A stretch of DNA of 64,000 bases. Source: Luzula sylvatica (taxonomy: Eukaryota; Streptophyta; Magnoliopsida; Poales; Juncaceae). Below the pieces are notes generated by a model. It was not told where the DNA came from, did not search any database, and saw nothing but the letters and a program-made list of their open reading frames with translations. Below are positions 51,561 to 64,000 of this stretch, in pieces. The stretch covers positions 48,345,052-48,409,051 of the forward strand of contig OX326956.1 of assembly GCA_946800325.1 (NCBI GenBank), written 5' to 3'. Each line of letters starts with the position of its first letter. Position 1 is the first letter of the stretch. Made by a program: the position numbers and the translations under genes.

Positions 51561-54500
51561 GATTTTCGTTTTTTTGGTTTGCCATTAGTTTTCTTTTCTC
51601 ATACTTGGGGTGTTTTCTCTTTGGCTCTTTTGCAAACTACACCCAATATAAATCATATTTACAATTCATTGTTTATCTATATTTATACATAAGATTGTTC
51701 ATACGTAGTAAATATTAGCTTCTCATTTTGTAATTTTCCTTTATTTGGGATATTTAGCAAATTATACTCAACTTACCGTGTCCAATTATTTGCCCATTTT
51801 TGTCTAAAATTCGAACTTCTTAGTAAATTCCTTTACTTACCTTAAATAACAAACATGATGTTGCATCGTTGTCATTCGAGATAAAACCAGAATAATTTAA
51901 AAAAGTGTGAATTTATGGTTATACGAAGGTTTTAATAGTATTTATTTATATTTTATAACTTCAGATGCACTATAGTTTCCATCTAAAAGAGTGAGAATTA
52001 CTGCATCACTAAAATCTTGAAGCAAAATTACTTCAAAGTTCTGTAATTAAGCAATCCAAGCTCAAAAACCCAATTTGCTTAATTACCACAAAAATTTCAG
52101 AATTTGCGTAAATTATAAATTATCTCATAAGAAAATGTGGCAAAAATTCTAAGCAGAAGATCTTATCAGTATTACTGATCTTATCTTAGGTATTCTATCA
52201 GGAAAAAAAAAGATGGAATTCTCGCAATAACATAAAAAAATATTGAATAAAGAAACGAAAAAGAAAAACCCTCATCGTTATCATCGCATGCAGATCTAAT
52301 ATCTCGTATTATATAAGTAAAGATTTGTGTCTACAAAAATTCAATCCATACCTAATCGAAGAGGAACAGAAGAAGATCGACGAAACCGTGCTTTCGATCT
52401 TGTTAGACTCCTCCGATCAATTTCGATAGGAATTGATCGAAAACGAAGAATTTTTTTTGATGATTTGGGGAAAGTGGAAGATTCACTGGCAGGAGAAGAA
52501 GAGAAATGACAGAATTGAGAGGAGTCAGAGAATTTTAGGCGATAGAAACTAGGTATAATTGGCTATAAATATGATCTGGCATTGATGTTGATCAGCCAAT
52601 CATGTATTGACACGTATGCCGTTTGCAGTAGAACGTACTTGGTTCTTGATATTTATGCAATGCGCGTAAATATCAGTAACTAAAATTTATTCAGATTCAA
52701 AAGAGTTAATAACATTGGATAAAGGGAACGATGTAATCAAATTTGATAAAAAGAACAGGAGTAATATGATTAATTTCAGTGAAATTAGCCCATATAGACT
52801 CGGCGTAAATTCCAGTGAAATTAATTTACCATAAATATGATTAATTTCAAATGCAAAAGAAAAGATATAATGTGATTTACCATGATTATGAATATGTATA
52901 CTTTAGCCACGGAACTTCCGAGAACTTAATTTGGAAAGGAGTGACAAAAGACGAGAACTTTGTGAAAATAAATTGAACATAAATCTCGATGTGATTTGCT
53001 ATAAATACGATTATTATGACTCAACAAATCTAATTAAATATAATTATTCAAATTCAATTAATGGTGAAATAATATAATTATTTTTTTATACGGATACAAT
53101 ACTTAAGTAGAATTCGACTAAGCTTCTAACAATCTACCCAATCCCCAATTCGTCTATAATGTTCTCTGGTTGAGGTTTACAAAACTTAAGACTCGAAGAG
53201 TCGAAATTTCAAAGTGGCTATTGAACAAAAAAAACAAAATTTGGATGTGAAGATGCCCCGTCAAAATCATGATTAACTCGTGCATCACTCTTCTTCTACA
53301 TCGATAACTAAAATATAGCCGATGAGCTCCTTTAGAAAGGACGGATGTGTACTCGTCTTTATGTCCCGTGCAACACCCAACCAACGACCGGTATATCTAT
53401 GTATCCCCATTTACGGGTAACTCTGCAACGAAAAAAATAACGTCGTTCATACTTCTCGTTTACGTCTATTTTTCTTGATTTTTTTCTATATATTTTCATT
53501 TTTTATCTTATAATTTTCATTCTTCAATCTAACTATAATCTATAATCTTTCATTATCAATCTTAAAATAAAATAAAAAATAAGAACATTTTTTTCCGGCT
53601 TGTGACGTGTAATACTCACATAATGGTCCCATTATAATCCAAACCCGCAAACAATGCCCATATAACGAACCATGAAACAAATTTTGAGACTGAACTCAAT
53701 TTGGACATAATATGAGAAGAAGAACGAGTTTGTACCGGTATTTTATTCGGATAATTTATTTATAGAGGCATTCGGTTGGCGAGGCGCCCTTCCAAATCCA
53801 TTTACATAGCAAAACTTGCTTGCAAGTTTTAAGGCCGTCTATTCCTAACCGTCTTGCACACGTGGCTCGCAAGTCGATCTCCAACTCCTCTTACCATCGT
53901 CGCTCCTCGAAATAAATTACGCTGCGGCTTTTCTAATTCCAAGTTGGACTATGACAGTAACATATATTATACTGAAAATGGTACTCGTGTACGATTTTGT
54001 TAGTGTTATGATTCCGCCGCCTACAATAATTTTTCATTCTAATGAAATCATAATTTTAAGTGATTAAATACATAATACAATATATCCTAAATTCAATGTT
54101 CATTAACATAGGAAATAAATATCGTTCTTCGTTTACTCATTTTTTTTTTAGTTTTGCATAAGTAGCGATGTATACAATACAACACCGCTAAAGAACAAAT
54201 TTTCTCTATCGATCTTAAAATAAAAATAAATAAAGAGAATTTTTTTACCTTGTAACTTTAATAACAAAAGAAAAAAAAGAAATTTTTTTTAACAAGTCAA
54301 ATGTTCATTACCTAGGCCTCCAGTATATTTTAAGCTCACAAACAAAGCCCATATAATTTCTCTGATAATCCATACAACTCAAGTAATATGCAATCACAAA
54401 CGTCCATTACAAAATGGATGACTCAGATTACATATATAATCCTCTCCAGTGATCATAGAGCTGGAGAGATACAGTGCATCCCATTCATGTTCGAGCTCAA

Positions 54501-54626
54501 AATCTCGTGTTGAGGACTGAGGAGTTTATAACTTTTTACACCCAAAACCCTGAAATTTTGCGGAATTTTGGCAGAGTGCTCTGCTGGTTTTGCTTCTTCT
54601 CGAATTTGTGGATAAGGGGTAACGCC
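51561..54626. other. Intergenic region upstream of CBP80
   Basis: Mostly AT-rich with A/T homopolymers. Short frames at 52327 and 53154 start at non-ATG codons or lack family features. No gene is supported. Confidence 0.6.
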
Positions 54627-57600
54627 ATGAGCGGCGTAGTGAATAGTTGGAGAAGCCTCTTGCTGCGGATCGGCGATAAGTGCGCTGAATATGGCGGCGG
54701 CTCGGATTACAGCGAGCATATAGTAATTTTCTGAACTTTCTCGTTTTCTTTTTTAGTTCTGGAGTATTGGGATTTTACAAGAGAGTTTTTTGGTGCCATT
54801 TCGACGTTGTATGAGCTTGATGTGACTTGGGGTTTCAATGTACTGTATACTCCCCGACCGAGTGAGAAAAAAGCTTGAATTTGGGCATAGTTTTGAAAAT
54901 TTGACAGCTTTGCTGAGTTAATTTTGAGTTTTGCAATTTTTAACCCAAGTGCTTGTGTTTTGCAATTTTATCAACCCCTAATTGTGATTCACAGGAAATA
55001 TGTTACGGTACGATTTGGCGTGAATTCGAGAACTCCAAAGAAGAATTTTTTGAGGTAATAAAACCCATTAATAATTTCTCATCGAATACAAAAGCAATTT
55101 CTTCTCAAGTTTTAATTTGTTTTGAATTAATACTTTCATTCAAATTTACAGCTCCTAATTGAGGCCGCAGAACAATTACCTCACAAAGCACCTTTCTATG
55201 CCGTATTGGTAAGTTAACATACTTTATAACTCTTCATTTTAATATTTTTTTACATTTTGGTTTAAAAAATTATACTTTTTTTTCCTAGGTTGGTTTGATA
55301 AACTTAGAAGACGAACAATTCGGCAAGAAAATTGTAGAAACCACTCATTCGAACCTACAGGTAAATTCACCTTTTATTCTCCATATGAATTTCAAATTTT
55401 TAATACAAAATATTCTCCATTCCATTTTCAGGAAGCCTTACAAAATGGAAATTGCAACAGGATAAGAATATTACTGCGTTTTCTTACTGCCTTGGTAATT
55501 TCAATTTAAACTCATTTCTCTTTTGTCATATAATAATCAATTAATTTATTTTATAAAATAGATGTCTAGTAAAGTGATTGTACCGAGCACGGTTATCGAG
55601 GCATACGAGACGTTATTATCCTCTGCAGCGACTACGCTCGACGAAGAGACTGGAAACCCTGCGTACCAGTCTCGAGCCGATTTTTATGTTTATTGCATTT
55701 TGAGCAGTCTCCCTTGGGGCGGTACTGAACTCATGGAGGTACCAAAATCTCGAATTATCAATTATACCCTGTAAAATTTGAAATAATTTATTTTTATTAA
55801 TTGTAGCAAGTACCAGAGGAATTGGAAAGAGTAATGGTTGGCGTGCAATCTTATTTAAGTCTCAGAACTCATATTCACGATTCGTCGTTCTCGATTTTCG
55901 AATTAGACGAGGAGAATTCTACCGAAGAAAAAGTATTTTTTTAATTCATCTATTTTTTTTCATATTTTGTTACCTTGTTAAATTAATTTCTTGTTTCAGG
56001 ATTATATTGAAGATCTATGGGATCGAATCCAAGTTCTTTCACAGAGTGGATGGAAAGCTATTAGCGGTAAACATTTTTATTCGTGTTCGAGTTATTTTTA
56101 AAATATTTGTTTTTAATTTTGAATTGTTTTGTTTTTAGTACCAAGGCCTCAATTATCATTCGAAGCGCAATTAGTTGCGGGAAAATCGCACAATCTCTCT
56201 CCAATAATTTGTGCTGATCAACCAATCCCTTCTTCAAACTCTAAAATATCTCGAGGCCAAGAGAAACACGAAGCGAGTTTAAAATATCCTCAAAGACTTT
56301 GTAGACTGAGTATTTTCCCTCCCGATAAAGCTGAGGTATAATTTCTCTCTCTCTCTCTCTCTGAGTGGGTGTGTTGAATACATTTATATAATTGGGTTTT
56401 TGATATTTTGTGTTGTGTAGAATATGAAGCCAATAGATCGATATGTAGTCGAAGAGTATCTATTGGACGTGCTACTTTTCTTCAATGGATGGTGCGGATA
56501 TTTTTACCATTTTGCCCCTCTTATTTTTCATAATTTCTTTTTTAGAATATTTATTGATTTGATATTGATTCTTGGAAAGCTAGTCGCAAAGAATGTGCCT
56601 TTTATTTAGCTGGACTCCCCGTACCGTTTCGCTACGAATTTATCATGGCCGAAACTATTTTCTCACAGGTACGAATTAAAATAATTCATAATATAAATTA
56701 TATATTCCAATTATTTAACTTTTTTATTTTATTAATTATTTTGTGTAGCTTTTATTATTACCGCAACCACCATTCAAACCAATATACTACACATTGGTTA
56801 TAATCGATCTCTGCAAGGTAATTAAATTATTTCCTTAATTGAATATTTTAATATATATTATAAATTTTTTTATTTTTTTTATTTTATTAATAGGCTTTAC
56901 CAGGTGCATTTCCAAGTGTAGTAGTGGGAGCGGTGAGAGCTCTGTTTGATAAAATTAATAATATGGATATGGAATGTAGAAATCGACTTATTCTTTGGTT
57001 TTCTCATCACTTGTAAGTTAAATTAATTATTGATATTTATTTAATCTCATTATTTTAATGATTTGTGTGTATTATTTGTGTAGGTCGAATTGTCAATACA
57101 TTTGGCCTTGGCAAGAGTGGGATTATGTTAAAGATCTCCCTAAGTGGGCCCCACAACGCGTCTTCGTTCAAGATGTTTTGGATCGAGAGATTCGTTTGTC
57201 TTATTGGGACAAAATCAAACAGGTTTGATTAATCACTTTTTTTTACCTTTTTTAAATATTATCGAATTTTAATCGTGTAAAATTCGATGCAGAGCATCGA
57301 AGATGCACCAGCATTAGAGGAATTACTTCCCCCAAAAGGGGGAACCGAATCGAAACTCCTCACCGAAACGAGTCAAACCCTCTCTAAAGAGCTATCCAAT
57401 CTAATAAGATCGCGAAAGAATTCTCGGGAAATCAATTCCTGGATCCAAGAAACCTTGATTTCAAATCACGGTTTGAAACTCGCGCTCGAAATCGTTTCCC
57501 AAACCCTACTCGAAATCGGGTCGAAGAGCTTCACGCATTTAATAACGGTGTTGGAGCGGTACGGACAGGTCATTGGGAAATTATGCACTGACGAGGACTT

Positions 57601-58757
57601 GGAGATTGAATTAATGGATCAAGTTGGGCTTTTTTGGAAAAATAGCACCCAGATGACAGCTGTCACCATCGATAGAATGATGGGTTATCGATTAGTTTCA
57701 AATTTATCCATCGTTAAATGGGTTTTTAAGAACGATAATGTCGATTTGTTCCATTTATCTGATCGCCCTTGGGAGGTACTACAGTTTTTCAAAATCTGTA
57801 TGATTTAATTTTTCATTGCATTTAATTTAATTTCTTTTTGTAGATATTGAGAAATGCGGTGAATAAGACGTGTAACAGAATTGCGGATTTAAAAAAGGAA
57901 ATTAATTCGCTCGAGAAATCTTTAATAACGGCTCGAGAATTGACTTCGAGAACGAGTCGAGATTTAGAGGTGGAGAAATCAACGATGGAGATTCTAGAAG
58001 GTCAAGAGAAACCCGCTAGGGTTAAAAGACTCGAAATGTATTTGGAGAAAGCGAGGAGAGATGAGAAGACTTCGGTCGAATCTTTCGAGACAAAAAATAC
58101 TCTTTTTGCTCAAACTCTCGACGAAAGCAAGGTTTATTATTACTCATTTTTTTGTTTTTGAGTATATACTATTTGTGAGTGGTAATATACTGTTTTTGTT
58201 ATAGGCTTTGTTTAAGTTGTTGTTTAAGAGTTTCGTGGATGCCCTTAGCGAGAGATTACCTGCGGTATATTCGAACGGAGAAATTCCGAATTTACGACGG
58301 GGAAGTGGAAATTCCAATACCCCTGTTGATCTCGAGAAGCCCGCTTCTATGGATGTTGATAATGATGAAAGGTAAGTAAATATATCATTTTTATTCTTCT
58401 TCTGTTTTGTTATGCTTATTCTTGTTGTTATGGATGGAATAGTGAAGGGAATAAGGAGGAGGGGGATAAGAGTGGGTATAAGATAGGAGAGAAAGAGCAG
58501 TGGTGCCTTAGCACATTGGGATATCTCAAGGCATTTTCTCGTCAATATGCTAGTGAGGTACACAAATATAATATATATTATTATAATATAAATATGATAT
58601 AATATATTATTAATCTTCACTTTTTTGGGTGGTTTGAATTGATTTGTAGATATGGCCGCATATTGAGACTCTTGATTCGGAGGTGTTTGTTCGAGAAATT
58701 CACCCGCTTATTCGAAAAGCCGTGTTTTCGGGTCTCGGCAGGCCCGTCAATGAATGA
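54627..58757 (+). CDS. CBP80: Nuclear cap-binding protein subunit 1 (CBP80/ABH1)
   Basis: Nineteen exons join into 852 residues: 54627-54722, 54995-55054, 55152-55208, 55289-55360, 55432-55494, 55562-55738, 55807-55932, 56000-56066, 56139-56335, 56421-56491, 56584-56668, 56749-56817, 56894-57012, 57084-57222, 57293-57775, 57844-58131, 58205-58371, 58443-58557, 58650-58757. The protein has the MIF4G-type helical repeats of CBP80, which with CBP20 binds the m7G cap of nuclear transcripts and acts in splicing, miRNA processing and ABA response. Recognisable blocks: SWRSLLLRIGDKCAEYGGG, ILSSLPWGG, RPQLSFEAQLVAGKSH, VVEEYLLDVL, LLPQPPFKP, LSYWDKIKQSIEDA, GSKSFTHLITVLERYGQV, MTAVTIDRMMGYRLVSN, EQWCLSTLGYLKAFSRQYA. 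Length matches the family. The stretch after residue ~625 is a predicted coiled coil. It appears intact, and its terminal exon is duplicated at 63695. Confidence 0.95.
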
Positions 58758-59249
58758 TTATAAATTTTTATAGTTCTTAATATTAATGGTAATTCTGAAC
58801 TCGTAGTGTAGTTTTTTGTTGTTTATTTTAAGTTATTTAGATTGCTCGTGTTGACTTGGAAATTGTATGGTAGGCATTTCGTTGTGATAATGTTTTGTTT
58901 TTTATTTGAGCACTTCAATGCATGAGACGAGAGATAGGCTTAATTTGGGGAATAAATATTTGAGTATTCTTTCTATTAATATTCGGATGTTGTGTTAAAT
59001 ATCCAAAAAACATACATTTCTCATTCCAATGACCAATCTGTCGGTGCAAAAATTTGTTGATTCAAACATTAGTTACATTGTTATCATTCCGTCATTTGGG
59101 AAAATAATTTGGTGTACAATTTCGTAAATAGAAAAATAATATTAAATTGATAGGAAATATTATATTGGTAAGTCCATAACTAAACCTCATTATAATTAAA
59201 AAATCATTATAAACACTTGTATAAACACTAATATTTGCTTTGACTTTTT
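58758..59249. other. CBP80 3' flank
   Basis: Up to about 58990 this sequence is repeated at 63803-64000. No gene. Confidence 0.7.
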
Positions 59250-62004
59250 TTAACCTTCTTTATTAGAGACGGGAGAGACACTGCTCTTCCTTTTAATTTG
59301 TTTCTCAGAGTATGCCTTAAATAACTCATCTATAGTATGAAATTTGTAACCTAAAGGAAGTGCAAGATCAGATGCTCCTTTGAGCTGCTCGGGTTTTTGG
59401 TGGTTTAGTTTGCGGGTTTCTTCTTTTTCTCGGGTTCGGTTGCTGGGTGCTCCATCATGTGCTGTTAATGGGTCGGGTATATAGCTGCTGGTTCGGGACT
59501 GGCTGATAGGTCTTGGTTCGGGTATGATGACTTCGAGTTCACGAGTGGAGATCGTGACCTGCTTACCTCGCGCAATCTTGGCTCTTTCCGTGGTCCTCGG
59601 GGGATTGCCGGAGTGATTCTCTTGGTGCTCCATTCTTGGGCTTTTGGAAGAGGAAGCTTGTTCCTTGTGGTTGTGAGGCTCGAGTTCATAACTAGGAGCC
59701 TTACTGCGAGACTCATGTGTGGCCGAAATAGTCTGCGTAGATGAAGACCCCTCCTCAAGTTCGTTCATCCGTGAAGAGGTTTTTTCACATGTCTTAACTT
59801 GGACATTAGATCCTTTTAGCAATGTGACTTTCGACCCGTCCATTTCAGTTTCGCTTATTTATTTTCTGACGTCTTTGTTGTCTTGATTAATGTCATTCTG
59901 ATGTTGCGGAACACCTCGTTCACTCACTCCCACATCGAAAATATCACTTTTCCTCAATTCTGAGTCAATTGTAGTATAGCAATAGTCGATGTACTCACCT
60001 ATCGTATCGATAAATTCTTCTGTAATTTTGCAATTATTGGTACTCGCCAATTTACTCAACTCACACACACAGATGTTGATTTCATCTAAAGTTACGTGAA
60101 TCAGTTCCATATTCCTTGTCAAGGTATTTGGAGATGGCCTTCTCAGACGTTCCAATACCCACAAAATCAAGAATAACGTACCGCATATTAGTGACGAAAT
60201 AGTACAAACTAAAACCTACAATTAAAACAAATCAAAATAAATTAAAAAATATCTTGGAGAGAGAAACTAAAAGAAAAATTGATAAAAAAACGTAACCATA
60301 AATCTTTTGATGTTTTCGAATGGTTCGATGAAGTCTCCGAAAGTACATGACTTGAAAAATTCAGTTACTGTACCGACGATTCGTACACAAGTGATATGAC
60401 CATCTATTGGTTCGCGCGCATCGCCGATCCATTTGTTGGTGATTAATGGGATAATGGAAACAGTAGAACTCGAAAACGACATTACTATGAGGGGGAGATC
60501 CTTAGGATAATTTGCACAAATCACTGATATTCCAAAGAAGCACGTGAGTGATGAATAAAAATACGCCTGCAATTATTAATAATTGTATTGTTATTGTTTG
60601 TACACCAATATTGTTTTTGTACATGGTCTACGATGGACCAGGTCTTTCAGATTTCGCAAACTGGCGCAGGGGCAGCCAAGTTGGTTGCCAAGTTGGACGC
60701 CGAGGTCGACGGTCTGAGAAAACGACGATAGTCAGCTGATGAGTTTCGTGCGCCGGCAAACGACGGATTCTAGATCTGGTGAGAGGATGATCGCCACCAG
60801 ATCAAGACCAGGTCGCCGCCAAGTAACTCAACATCACAGCACGATAGGACAGTTTTTTTCATTTCTTTTATTATCTTATCGTTTTGTATGGGACTCCAAT
60901 GGATTTACTTATATTTTGTGTTCTAACTTTGCTTCAATTTCTCTCAATTTCTTTCGTAGTTTTGATTTGATACTAATTTTACTAATTCTATTTACATTTC
61001 TAATGTTAGGGTTTTCCAAAAAGGAGAGTAGAGTCACCACAGAGAAAAGAAGGCAAGCCGCTGGACGCAAGGCGCAGCAGGCAGGAAACTAAGTTGCGAG
61101 GACGGCCGAATGTCCTCTCTCTCACAACGTCCCCAACACTCATTTCACTTCCGCTCCGCAGAAGAAGAACACATGCCTCTGAACCCTAGCGACAACACAC
61201 TAGCCGCGACCGAGAACGAAGGGAAAAGTATCGCCAAAGGAAAGAATGAACGGGTCAGAGAGAAGCTGCGCCGAGAAACTTCACGCCAAAGAACAGAGAG
61301 AAGGGGCGACAAAGAAGGGGCCACAGAGAAAAGATTCGCAATTACATGGTGGAGTGCGAAATGGAATTCCAGAGGCCATCTCGCAACCGGTACAGGGGGA
61401 CAAAGATTCGCAATTACATGGTGGAGTGCGAAATGGAATTGTAGAATCATTCCTATGTAATTTTTATTCCAAGGGTTCTAATTGTGAGAAATGAAACAGT
61501 ACACATGTTATGTAATTTCTATTTGGCGACATTTCTATTTTCATGTGTTTATGGAGTGATATTTTAGGTTTTGTTAACAAAAAAAAAAAAAAAAAAAAAA
61601 AAATTGCGCGGGCGCAACGCTAGTTTCCTATTAAACAATGAATAAACAATACGATTAGTGGGAATTATTAAAAACGTACCATTTCTTTTTGTCCCTTGCA
61701 GTAAAATACTATACCCCAAATCAGATAACCGGCTAGGATAATCATCTTTAACCAAAAGATTAGGATAGGTTTTGGCTCTTCCTCTGAGTTCTCCCAAAAC
61801 GATGCTAATATATTTCCGGCTTCCAATGAAGACATCAAAATCAAAAACCTGACCTTTATACGATCCATATATTGGGTGGATTTTATCATTTGATACCTGT
61901 AATAACGCAGAATTAAAATTTTGTTTCAATAATAATTTGACTTCCATTTTATTGTAAAAAAATATTTACCATAACAAGTTAAGCATCCAAAATGAACAAA
62001 TCAT
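59250..62004 (-). pseudogene. Four-helix membrane protein of unknown family, in-frame stop
   Basis: Minus-strand exons with GT-AG borders and consistent phase: 62004-61970 (ATG just after an acceptor), 61896-61680, 60566-60297 and 60215 onward. The frame stops at TAA 59859-59861 (292 residues) but continues open for another 202 codons to 59250. Four hydrophobic segments are visible: ILIFWLKMIILAGYLIWGIVF, SSLTCFFGISVICANY, LIVMSFSSSTVSIIPLI and VLVCTISSLICGTLFLILWVL. The part after the stop is hydrophilic (Ser/Glu/Arg/Pro-rich) and ends KFHTIDELFKAYSEKQ. Either the stop is a recent nonsense mutation or the true protein ends there. The intron 60567-61679 carries a Helitron-like insertion. I do not recognise the family. 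Confidence 0.5.
60600..61623 (+). mobile_element. Helitron-like insertion (3' end certain, 5' end not located)
   Basis: The end is a perfect 6-bp-stem hairpin TTGCGC-GG-GCGCAA (61604-61617), then CG, CTAG (61620-61623) and host T, the classical Helitron 3' terminus. A 25-A run precedes it (61579-61603). The body has gene-like GC-richer sequence and a ~38-bp duplicated stretch ('gattcgcaattacatggtgg') at about 61336 and 61405. The 5' end (TC after host A) could not be pinned down; the start given is approximate. Confidence 0.6.
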
Positions 62005-62009
62005 ACCTG

Positions 62010-63632
62010 TAAAAAAATAATTTTAATTATTATACAGATTAATAATTAGAACTAAATTAAATTAAATTAAATTAAAGAGAAAATCCTACTAATTGTGTCT
62101 AGATCGGTTTTATATTTGTGTTGGGCCATGACTACTTTTAGATCGTTGAAGAGACAGGTGGCAAAAATAGAATTAGATTTTTGTTTATTGGGAAACGTGA
62201 GGCCAATTGAATTTTATTTTGTAATATCGGGAAAGGGGGGTTATATTATTTATAGTATCTAACATAAACTTTTCGTCACAAATTGTAAACAAACTAGATA
62301 TCTAAATATAGGATTTAAACCAAATGCTCCTATAAATTAGAACTGAAATAATATAGAACGTAAATCATCAACAAAATTTAATTTTAATAAACTATGATTA
62401 GGATATTTTTACCGCTCCTGTTGTTCTGTGGTTGGTCATTCGATCACTATGGACCGTTTGATCTGCATTGTTCTGAACGGAGTACATCTGGACCTTGCAT
62501 TCTTTGAGTGGACTCGGTCTTCCCGAACCATGTAACATATGATCTATTACACAGCGTGGTCCAATATGAACCAAGTTCATTCAATTTGTCAGATTAAAAG
62601 GACATATACCTGCTCTTTCTCTCTCCTCTCTCTTTCCAACCATTCCCCTCTCTTTGCTAAACCCTAGCCGACAGCCAAAGACGAAAAAAAAACGACACGA
62701 CGAAAGCGCCGATTTTGGCGATGGCGATGCCGCCGGCGGTGGGGTTACGACTGGTGGTTCGTGATGGGACTGCGACAGGCCACGAAACCGTAAACCAACG
62801 GCAAGGCGGCTGACCCTCATCCCGAAACCCTAGAAGAAAGGAGTCGCGCTTGGCTCTCATTCTTGCACATGGGTTCGAGCAGGTGATGGCATGAGGCGAT
62901 TGCGCGAGGTGGAGCAGTCGCTACGCCTCGAATCGTCAAACCCTATCCCTAATCTGGTCTGCGAGAGGTACGGCGTCCATTTTTCTTTCTGCCTCGGTCA
63001 ATCTGTAGGTGCGTTTTCCTTACTTTGTTGCTTGATTTTCTGTTTATGGTTTCGACCACAACAACAATGTCATTGCAAACAATGACATTTCGACCATATT
63101 GTTTAAAAAGAATTATTGTTTAAATGCTATTGACATTGTTTAAAAATAATTTATGGTTTCGACCACAACAACAATTTCGAAGGTTTTCGTACTCTTTTTC
63201 TGTGAATTCGAAGTTTTTTCCTTGACTAATTTGTTATCAATTCGTTTTTATCAATTCGTACTCTTTTGAATGTTTTGGTTTGATCATTGGTGCCTAAATT
63301 GAAAAAAAAAAATTTAGATCGTAATTTTGTTGGATTTTTCGTTTAGTTACTGATTTTCAACGAATTTCGTTAAATGCCAATCAATTTGGTGATGATATAT
63401 ACAAGTAATTGCACAAAATTATTGTGAAGTTATATATGATAATTGCATTTTCAGATTTTTATGTTCTACTTTTCTTGCTCAGATTTTTCTGTCATGTACA
63501 CGACTTTAATGTTATGTTTTTGTTTTGTTGCTCAGATTTGAAATGTTGTTTTGCACGTTTTCTTATGAAAATTGAGGGAGGACTTTGAAACCATGGTTCG
63601 TAATATCGGCTGCATATTGAAACCATGGTTCG
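62010..63632. other. Region with leader-like and repeated segments
   Basis: (AATTA)n near 62050. 62640-63010 is GC-richer, with two 'aaaccctag' telo-box motifs and a possible splice donor (tctgtag|gtgcg), resembling the first exon of a gene; no sustained frame is found. 'tttatggtttcgaccacaac' occurs at 63043 and 63150; 'gaaaccatggttcgtaa' occurs at 63588 and 63619. Confidence 0.5.
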
Positions 63633-64000
63633 TAAATATGATATAATATATTATTAATCTTTACTTTTTTGGGTGGTTTTGAATTGATTTGTAGATATGG
63701 CCGCATATTGAGACGCTTGATTCGGAGGTGTTTGTTCGAGAAATTCATCCGCTTGTTCGAAAAGCCGTGTTTTCGGGTCTCGGCAGGCCCGTAAACGAAT
63801 GATTATAAATTTTTATATTTCTTAATCTTAATGGTAATTCTGAACTTTTAGTGTAGTTTTTTGTTGTTTATTTTGATTTTTATTTAGATTGCTCGTGTTG
63901 ACTTGGAAATTGTATGGTAGATATTTTGTTGTGACAATGTTTTGTTTTTTTATTTGAGTACTTCAATGCATGAGATGAGAGAGATGTAATTTGGGGAAAA
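63633..64000 (+). pseudogene. Duplicate of CBP80 terminal exon and 3' flank
   Basis: Matches 58588-58990 from the last intron through the terminal exon (63695-63802, 108 bp as in the original, frame open, stop TGA) into the 3' flank, with only a few substitutions. No other CBP80 exon is present upstream, so it is a truncated copy. It runs off the window. Confidence 0.9.

Noticed and set aside
52327..52509. 60-codon basic ORF
   Set aside because: It begins at a non-ATG codon, is isolated, and has no splice partner or recognisable motif.
61110..61494. 82-116-codon frames before the poly-A run
   Set aside because: They cover an internal duplication in the Helitron-like body and show no family resemblance; at most a captured fragment.

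Overview
The window is nuclear DNA of a flowering plant, most likely a eudicot. It shows GT-AG introns, AT-rich spacers, plant-specific gene families (JMJ25-type JmjC protein, CYP71-type P450, DUF247, CBP80/ABH1, a plastid-type CDF metal transporter) and a heavy load of plant transposons. The species cannot be fixed from the sequence. A 200-base run of N at 43586-43785 marks an assembly gap.

Layout. 1-2829 (+): 3' two thirds of a JMJ25/KDM3-like gene whose iron ligands are all replaced. About 5.3 kb including this gene is duplicated as a decayed copy at 9131-13480. That copy is fused to a P450 gene fragment (8847-9130) and split by a Helitron-like insertion (9178-10753) carrying a 110-bp minisatellite. 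7710-8322 is a hAT-type element with an 8-bp target duplication; 6190-7345 looks like a solo LTR. 13610-14873 is an element with ~215-bp terminal inverted repeats. 15239-17125 (-) is an intact CYP71-like P450 flanked by ~340-bp direct repeats. 20761-22045 (+) is a ubiquitin E2 with an unusual N-terminal membrane anchor. 22.5-28.3 kb is repeat-rich: a ~20-bp minisatellite, two hAT-type elements, a long-TIR element nested in the second, microsatellites and a SINE. 28871-36161 is an almost complete Ty1/copia element on the minus strand with matching 5-bp target duplications; it is broken by a nonsense codon and by a nested 2.46-kb solo LTR.

The right half is more gene-rich. 38533-40331 (+) is a DUF247 membrane protein. 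41889-43585 (+) is an MTPC1-like cation diffusion facilitator cut by the gap. 44978-47883 (-) is a SANT-like nuclear protein whose 5' leader region is duplicated at 50.9-51.5 kb. 54627-58757 (+) is the complete 19-exon cap-binding protein CBP80/ABH1. 59250-62004 (-) is a four-helix membrane protein gene of unknown family with an in-frame stop and a Helitron-like intron insertion. 63633-64000 is a partial copy of the last CBP80 exon.

The genes are independent housekeeping or specialised-metabolism genes rather than a pathway cluster. The main story is segmental duplication and nested transposition, plus three protein-level oddities: the iron-ligand-less JmjC protein, the N-terminally anchored E2 and the membrane protein with a premature stop. 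All exon boundaries were placed by eye from splice sites and family similarity recalled from memory; nothing was searched or aligned by program.
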